In this document: piece by piece, positions 6,181 through 9,472 of the stretch
How the letters are laid out: every line of letters starts with the position of its first letter
Position numbering within the stretch: the first letter of the stretch is position 1
DNA from: an uncultured Methanomethylovorans sp.
GTDB lineage: Archaea > Halobacteriota > Methanosarcinia > Methanosarcinales > Methanosarcinaceae
DNA: 9,472 nt
Direction: 5' to 3'
Assembly (NCBI GenBank): GCA_937968035.1
Contig: CALBTS010000044.1
Span: 1 to 9,472 of the forward strand
Position numbers and translations under genes: made by a program
The notes under the pieces: generated by a model
Seen by the model: only the letters and a program-made list of their open reading frames with translations
Told to the model about the DNA's origin: nothing
Databases searched by the model: none

Positions 6181-6200
6181 AACACGTCTTTGTAACTTAT

Positions 6201-6213
6201 TAAAAAAATATAT
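6201..6213 (-). terminator. U-tract terminator of the ilv operon
   Basis: On the minus strand ATATATTTTTTTA (seven T in a row) lies 10-22 bases after the ilvC TGA. No strong hairpin precedes it, which is normal for archaeal termination. It separates the ilv operon from the nitroreductase promoter. Confidence 0.55.
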
Positions 6214-6223
6214 TTGAGAAAGT

Positions 6224-7234
6224 TCACTTCTCATTAAGGCCACTGTTAAGCCAGGGCATCATTGCACGCAATCTGCGGCCCACCTCTTCCACGGGATGTT
6301 CCCTGTCCTGGCGCTCCATGGCTGTGAGTACCGGCCTGTTGGCCTTGCCTTCAAGCACGAACTCCCTTGCGAACTGCCCGTTCTGGATACGCTCCAGAGC
6401 CTCATACATAGCTTCTCTGGACAGTTCATTGATAACCTTGGGCCCAACGGTCATTCCACCGTATTCCGCGGTATTGGATACGGAATACCACATCTTTTCC
6501 AGGCCACCTTCATGGATAAGGTCTACGATGAGCTTCAGTTCGTGAGTGGTCTCAAAATATGCCATCTCTGGCTGATAACCGGCTTCGACAAGAACCTCAA
6601 AGGAGGTCTTGATAAGAGAAGCCACGCCACCGCACAGGTCTACCTGCTCTCCGAAGAGGTCAGTTTCCGTTTCCTCACGGAAAGTTGTTTCGAACACTCC
6701 GGCCCGTGTGCAACCCACACCTTTTGCATGTGCCAGAGCTAACTGTTTTGCCATGCCTGTGGCATCCTGGTAGACTGCAATCAGACCAGGCACTCCATGT
6801 CCTTCTTTATACGTCCTGCGTACCAGGTGTCCCGGGCTTTTTGGTGCCACCATGTACACATCGATGTCCTTCCTGGGCACTATCTGATTGTAATGGATGT
6901 TAAAACCGTGAGAGAAGACAATAGCATTTCCGGGTTCAAGTCCGGGTTCGATATCTTCATAGTATACCTGGGACTGTGTTTCATCCGGCAGGAGGATCTG
7001 GATGACATCAGCTGCTTTTGCCGCCTCTTTTACGGTCATGACCTTAAGCCCATCCTCTTCTGCCTGCTGCCATCGTTTGCTGCCCTTACGCAGACCTACG
7101 GTCACATCAAGTCCGGAATCGTGCAGGTTCTGGGCCTGGGCATGACCCTGGCTGCCATATCCCATCACTGCTATCTTCTTACCTTTCAGGATGCTGAGAT
7201 CCGCATCCTTGTCATAGTACATGTTCACTGCCAT
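6224..7234 (-). CDS. ilvC: Ketol-acid reductoisomerase (class I)
   Basis: IlvC rearranges and reduces acetolactate or acetohydroxybutyrate with Mg2+ and NAD(P)H, the second common step to valine, leucine and isoleucine. At 336 residues it is a short class I enzyme. The Rossmann fold carries [12 protein letters not shown] (25-36). Metal ligands are in place: Asp192 and Glu196 in DLFGEQVDL, Glu228 and Glu232 in ETTHEL; HGFNIHY and [10 protein letters not shown] are also typical. The cofactor-choice loop reads LRKGSKRW (48-55): Arg49 and Ser52 are kept, but residue 54 is Arg where I usually expect Ser. AAGGAGT seven bases before the ATG is a strong ribosome binding site. It follows ilvN after 23 bases and is the last gene of the operon. 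Confidence 0.97.
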   Translation of the reverse strand: MAVNMYYDKDADLSILKGKKIAVMGYGSQGHAQAQNLHDSGLDVTVGLRKGSKRWQQAEEDGLKVMTVKEAAKAADVIQILLPDETQSQVYYEDIEPGLEPGNAIVFSHGFNIHYNQIVPRKDIDVYMVAPKSPGHLVRRTYKEGHGVPGLIAVYQDATGMAKQLALAHAKGVGCTRAGVFETTFREETETDLFGEQVDLCGGVASLIKTSFEVLVEAGYQPEMAYFETTHELKLIVDLIHEGGLEKMWYSVSNTAEYGGMTVGPKVINELSREAMYEALERIQNGQFAREFVLEGKANRPVLTAMERQDREHPVEEVGRRLRAMMPWLNSGLNEK

Positions 7235-7241
7235 TTGAATT

Positions 7242-7248
7242 ACTCCTT
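7242..7248 (-). promoter_or_regulatory. Strong Shine-Dalgarno site of ilvC
   Basis: AAGGAGT on the minus strand is the best ribosome binding site in the window. It is seven bases from the ilvC ATG and lies in the 23-base gap after ilvN. It may let ilvC be translated independently of the overlapping ilvB-ilvN pair. Confidence 0.7.
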
Positions 7249-7257
7249 AGTTTAACT

Positions 7258-7743
7258 TTATATGCTCTTAGGGCCTCTGCGCAGGGCAATTTTACCGGTA
7301 CGCACCATTTCCTTGATACCGAAGGGCTTAAGCAACTGTTCTATTGCCTTGATCTTGTTCTCGTCACCTGTTACCTCTATGACCATGGACTTGCTGGCAA
7401 CATCGATGATCTTTGCCCTGAAGATGTCTGCTATCTGCATGATCTCAGAACGGTTCTTCACATCTGCGTTGACCTTAATAAGGACAAGTTCCCTTTCCAC
7501 AGTGTCTTCGGTCCCAAGATCTGTTACCCTGATAACATCGATCAATTTATTTAGCTGTTTGGTGACCTGTTCCAGGACAAGGTCATCACCTCGTACGACA
7601 ATGGTCATGCGGGATATTGTGGGATCCTCGGTGACCCCTACTGCAAGGCTGTCTATGTTATAGCCCCGGCGGGCAAACAAGCCGGCAACCCGTGAAAGCA
7701 CACCGTACCTGTTCTCCACCAGGACTGCGAGTGTATGTTTCAT
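7258..7743 (-). CDS. ilvN: Acetolactate synthase small (regulatory) subunit
   Basis: The regulatory subunit of acetohydroxyacid synthase binds valine and both activates and feedback-controls the large subunit. Its 161 residues split into an N-terminal ACT domain (about 1-78) and a C-terminal domain (about 82-158), the normal bacterial/archaeal IlvH-type layout. The ACT effector site is conserved: Asn11 and Gly14 in ENRYGVLSR, and Asn29 in [11 protein letters not shown]. In E. coli IlvH, changes at Gly14 and Asn29 abolish valine inhibition, so feedback by valine is probably retained here (inference). [11 protein letters not shown] and [10 protein letters not shown] are further family motifs. 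Its ATG overlaps the ilvB stop (ATGA, 7743-7740), so the two subunits are likely translationally coupled; GGAGAGG upstream, within the end of ilvB, is the ribosome binding site. Confidence 0.96.
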   Translation of the reverse strand: MKHTLAVLVENRYGVLSRVAGLFARRGYNIDSLAVGVTEDPTISRMTIVVRGDDLVLEQVTKQLNKLIDVIRVTDLGTEDTVERELVLIKVNADVKNRSEIMQIADIFRAKIIDVASKSMVIEVTGDENKIKAIEQLLKPFGIKEMVRTGKIALRRGPKSI

Positions 7744-9431
7744 GCTTTCCTCTCCAGGTCCATTATCTCGTTTATAGCCGCTCCGGCCGGCACCATGGGC
7801 GATACGTTCTCTTCACACTCTACCCAGAAGTCTATCAGGGTAGGTCTTCCGGAAGCTATTGCCTGCTCTATGGCCGGCCTGACCTCTGAAGGCTGCTTTA
7901 CACGCAGTCCAAGTGCTCCGTAGGCCTCTGCAAGCTTTACGAAATCAACACTGTTCCTTATACATGTATAAGAGTATCTTTTATCGAAGAAGAGTTCCTG
8001 CCACTGCCTGACCATGCCCAGATAACCATTGTTGAATATAGCGATTATCACGGGGATATTCTCCTGTACAACGGTTGCCAGCTCCTGCGAGTTCATCTGG
8101 AACGAGCCATCACCTGAAATATCAAAGACAACTCTGTCAGGCTTTGCTATTTTGACCCCGATAGATGCCGGGAACCCGAATCCCATGGTCCCGAGACCTC
8201 CTGACGATATAAACGTCCGGGGTTCACTGAACCGGAAGTATTGGGCAGCCCACATCTGATGCTGGCCAACCTCGGTAACGATGATCGCATCCTTGCAGGC
8301 ATCATGGATCTGTTCGATGATATACTGGGGTTTGATATTATCCGTGCCACCAATATAATGCAGAGGATATGATCGCTTCCAGTGTGCTATCCTTTGAAGC
8401 CAGTCATCGGTAGGAGCCCTGTCGACATATTTGAGCAGGTCTTCAAGCACCTTTGCTGCATTACCAACTATAGGTATGTCTACACGCACGTTCTTGGATA
8501 TCTCTGCCGGGTCTACGTCTATATGGATGACCTTAGCGTTGGTCGCAAAAGATCTTATTTTGCCTGTGACCCTGTCATCGAACCTCGCACCCACAGCGAT
8601 GATGAGATCTGATTCCTGTATCGCATAATTGGCATATTTGGTGCCATGCATCCCCAGCATTCCCAGGAACAATGGATGGTCCACAGGGAAAGCACCCATC
8701 CCGGTAAGCGTCGTGGTGACCGGGGCCTGCACTTTTTCGGCAAGTGCCCGCAGATACTCGCTGGCATTCGCACTGATAATTCCGCCCCCTGCGTAGATCA
8801 CAGGTTTGGAAGATCTGTTTATCTCTTCCGCTGCCTTCTTTATCTGCTGGATGTTGCCTTCATAGGTAGGATTGTAACTGCGCAGCTTAATTGTTTCAGG
8901 ATAATGGAAATCTATCAGTTCGGTAGTGAGGTCCTTTGGGATATCGATGAGCACAGGCCCTGGTCTGCCAGTGGATGCAATATGGAAAGCCTCCTTCATG
9001 ATCCGTGGAATATCGTTAGCATCCTGCAGCAAGTAATTGTGTTTTGTTATAGGCAGGGTTATGCCTGTAATATTGGCTTCCTGAAAAGCATCGTTCCCTA
9101 TCATGGACAGAGGCACCTGGCCTGTCAGGGCTACAATTGGTATGGAGTCCATGTAAGCAGTGGCTATACCTGTGACCAGGTTCGTTGCTCCGGGGCCGGA
9201 TGTGGCTAAGCATACGCCGACCTTTCCTGTGGCCCTTGCATACCCATCTGCGGCGTGAGCAGCCGATTGTTCATGGCGTACTAGCACATGGCGTATCTTT
9301 GAGTCATACAGTGCATCATAAATAGGAAGCACCTGACCTCCGGGATATCCGAATATCGTATCTACGCCTTCCCTATACAGACACTCGATGATGGCTCTTG
9401 CACCTGTCATCTTTTCTGTTCGTCCTGTCAT
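7740..9431 (-). CDS. ilvB: Acetolactate synthase large (catalytic) subunit
   Basis: IlvB is a thiamin-diphosphate/FAD enzyme that condenses pyruvate with pyruvate or 2-oxobutyrate, the first common step of branched-chain amino acid synthesis. The 563-residue length is standard. The catalytic glutamate is Glu54 in [15 protein letters not shown], followed by [16 protein letters not shown]. The ThDP/Mg motif runs from GDGS (440-443) to NN (467-468), 28 residues as expected. GMVRQWQ contains Trp477, equivalent to the tryptophan that favours 2-oxobutyrate in AHAS enzymes, so both Ile and Val precursors are likely made. The C-terminus has [19 protein letters not shown] two bases before the ATG supports the start at 9431; the internal MTGARAI seven codons later matches the usual N-terminus of the family and is an alternative. 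ilvB is the first ilv gene visible; no TATA box is seen in the 41 bases upstream, so the promoter or another operon gene lies beyond the window. Confidence 0.97.
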   Translation of the reverse strand: MTGRTEKMTGARAIIECLYREGVDTIFGYPGGQVLPIYDALYDSKIRHVLVRHEQSAAHAADGYARATGKVGVCLATSGPGATNLVTGIATAYMDSIPIVALTGQVPLSMIGNDAFQEANITGITLPITKHNYLLQDANDIPRIMKEAFHIASTGRPGPVLIDIPKDLTTELIDFHYPETIKLRSYNPTYEGNIQQIKKAAEEINRSSKPVIYAGGGIISANASEYLRALAEKVQAPVTTTLTGMGAFPVDHPLFLGMLGMHGTKYANYAIQESDLIIAVGARFDDRVTGKIRSFATNAKVIHIDVDPAEISKNVRVDIPIVGNAAKVLEDLLKYVDRAPTDDWLQRIAHWKRSYPLHYIGGTDNIKPQYIIEQIHDACKDAIIVTEVGQHQMWAAQYFRFSEPRTFISSGGLGTMGFGFPASIGVKIAKPDRVVFDISGDGSFQMNSQELATVVQENIPVIIAIFNNGYLGMVRQWQELFFDKRYSYTCIRNSVDFVKLAEAYGALGLRVKQPSEVRPAIEQAIASGRPTLIDFWVECEENVSPMVPAGAAINEIMDLERKA

Positions 9432-9433
9432 TC

Positions 9434-9439
9434 GATCAC
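9434..9439 (-). promoter_or_regulatory. Ribosome binding site GTGATC of ilvB
   Basis: GTGATC on the minus strand ends two bases before the ilvB ATG and pairs with the GAUCAC part of the archaeal 16S rRNA 3' end. The same hexamer is used by the nitroreductase gene. It decides for the start at 9431 over the internal ATG at 9410, which has only a weak purine stretch before it. The rest of the sequence up to 9472 shows no clear promoter. Confidence 0.5.
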
Positions 9440-9472
9440 TCTGTTGGTCATGAATTACTGTTCTAGATGTAG

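Noticed and set aside
9455..9472. End of another gene upstream of ilvB (minus strand, ...LHLEQ then TAA)
   Set aside because: Only five codons before the stop are visible, too few to tell a gene end from chance, although an upstream operon gene is plausible.

Overview
The window looks like chromosomal DNA of a methanogenic archaeon, most likely of the Methanosarcinaceae. This is inferred from the short-form archaeal ThiC, an archaeal TopA with a cysteine-rich tail, a DUF5658-like membrane protein, a CARDB-like surface protein with a C-terminal anchor, TATA-box promoters, U-tract terminators, and Shine-Dalgarno sites that fit an archaeal 16S rRNA 3' end. I see no mobile element, CRISPR array, tRNA, rRNA or phage gene. 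This is mostly ordinary housekeeping sequence.

Layout: (1) Positions 1-278 (+) hold the end of a cell-surface protein, followed by a hairpin/U-tract terminator. (2) Positions 351-2390 (-) hold a MarC-family membrane protein and, upstream of it, thiC (pyrimidine branch of thiamin synthesis). (3) Positions 2572-5431 (+) hold a small DUF5658-like membrane protein and then topA (type IA DNA topoisomerase). (4) Positions 5432-5615 are a gap between convergent genes. It is not empty: it holds a good archaeal TATA box and a 21-codon basic small ORF on the + strand. (5) Positions 5616-6140 (-) hold a small nitroreductase with its own promoter. (6) Positions 6224-9431 (-) hold the branched-chain amino acid operon ilvB-ilvN-ilvC, with a 4-base overlap between ilvB and ilvN, a 23-base gap with a strong ribosome binding site before ilvC, and a U-tract after ilvC.

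The ilv genes encode two successive steps: acetohydroxyacid synthase (IlvB catalytic, IlvN regulatory) and ketol-acid reductoisomerase (IlvC), feeding isoleucine, valine and leucine synthesis. The other genes are not obviously linked in function. No gap exceeds 300 bases.

The observations most worth a second look are the small ORF and promoter at 5485-5584, and two genes ending in TAG (amber) with short in-frame extensions behind them. The latter matters if this organism decodes TAG as pyrrolysine. I did not find a convincing new biological system.
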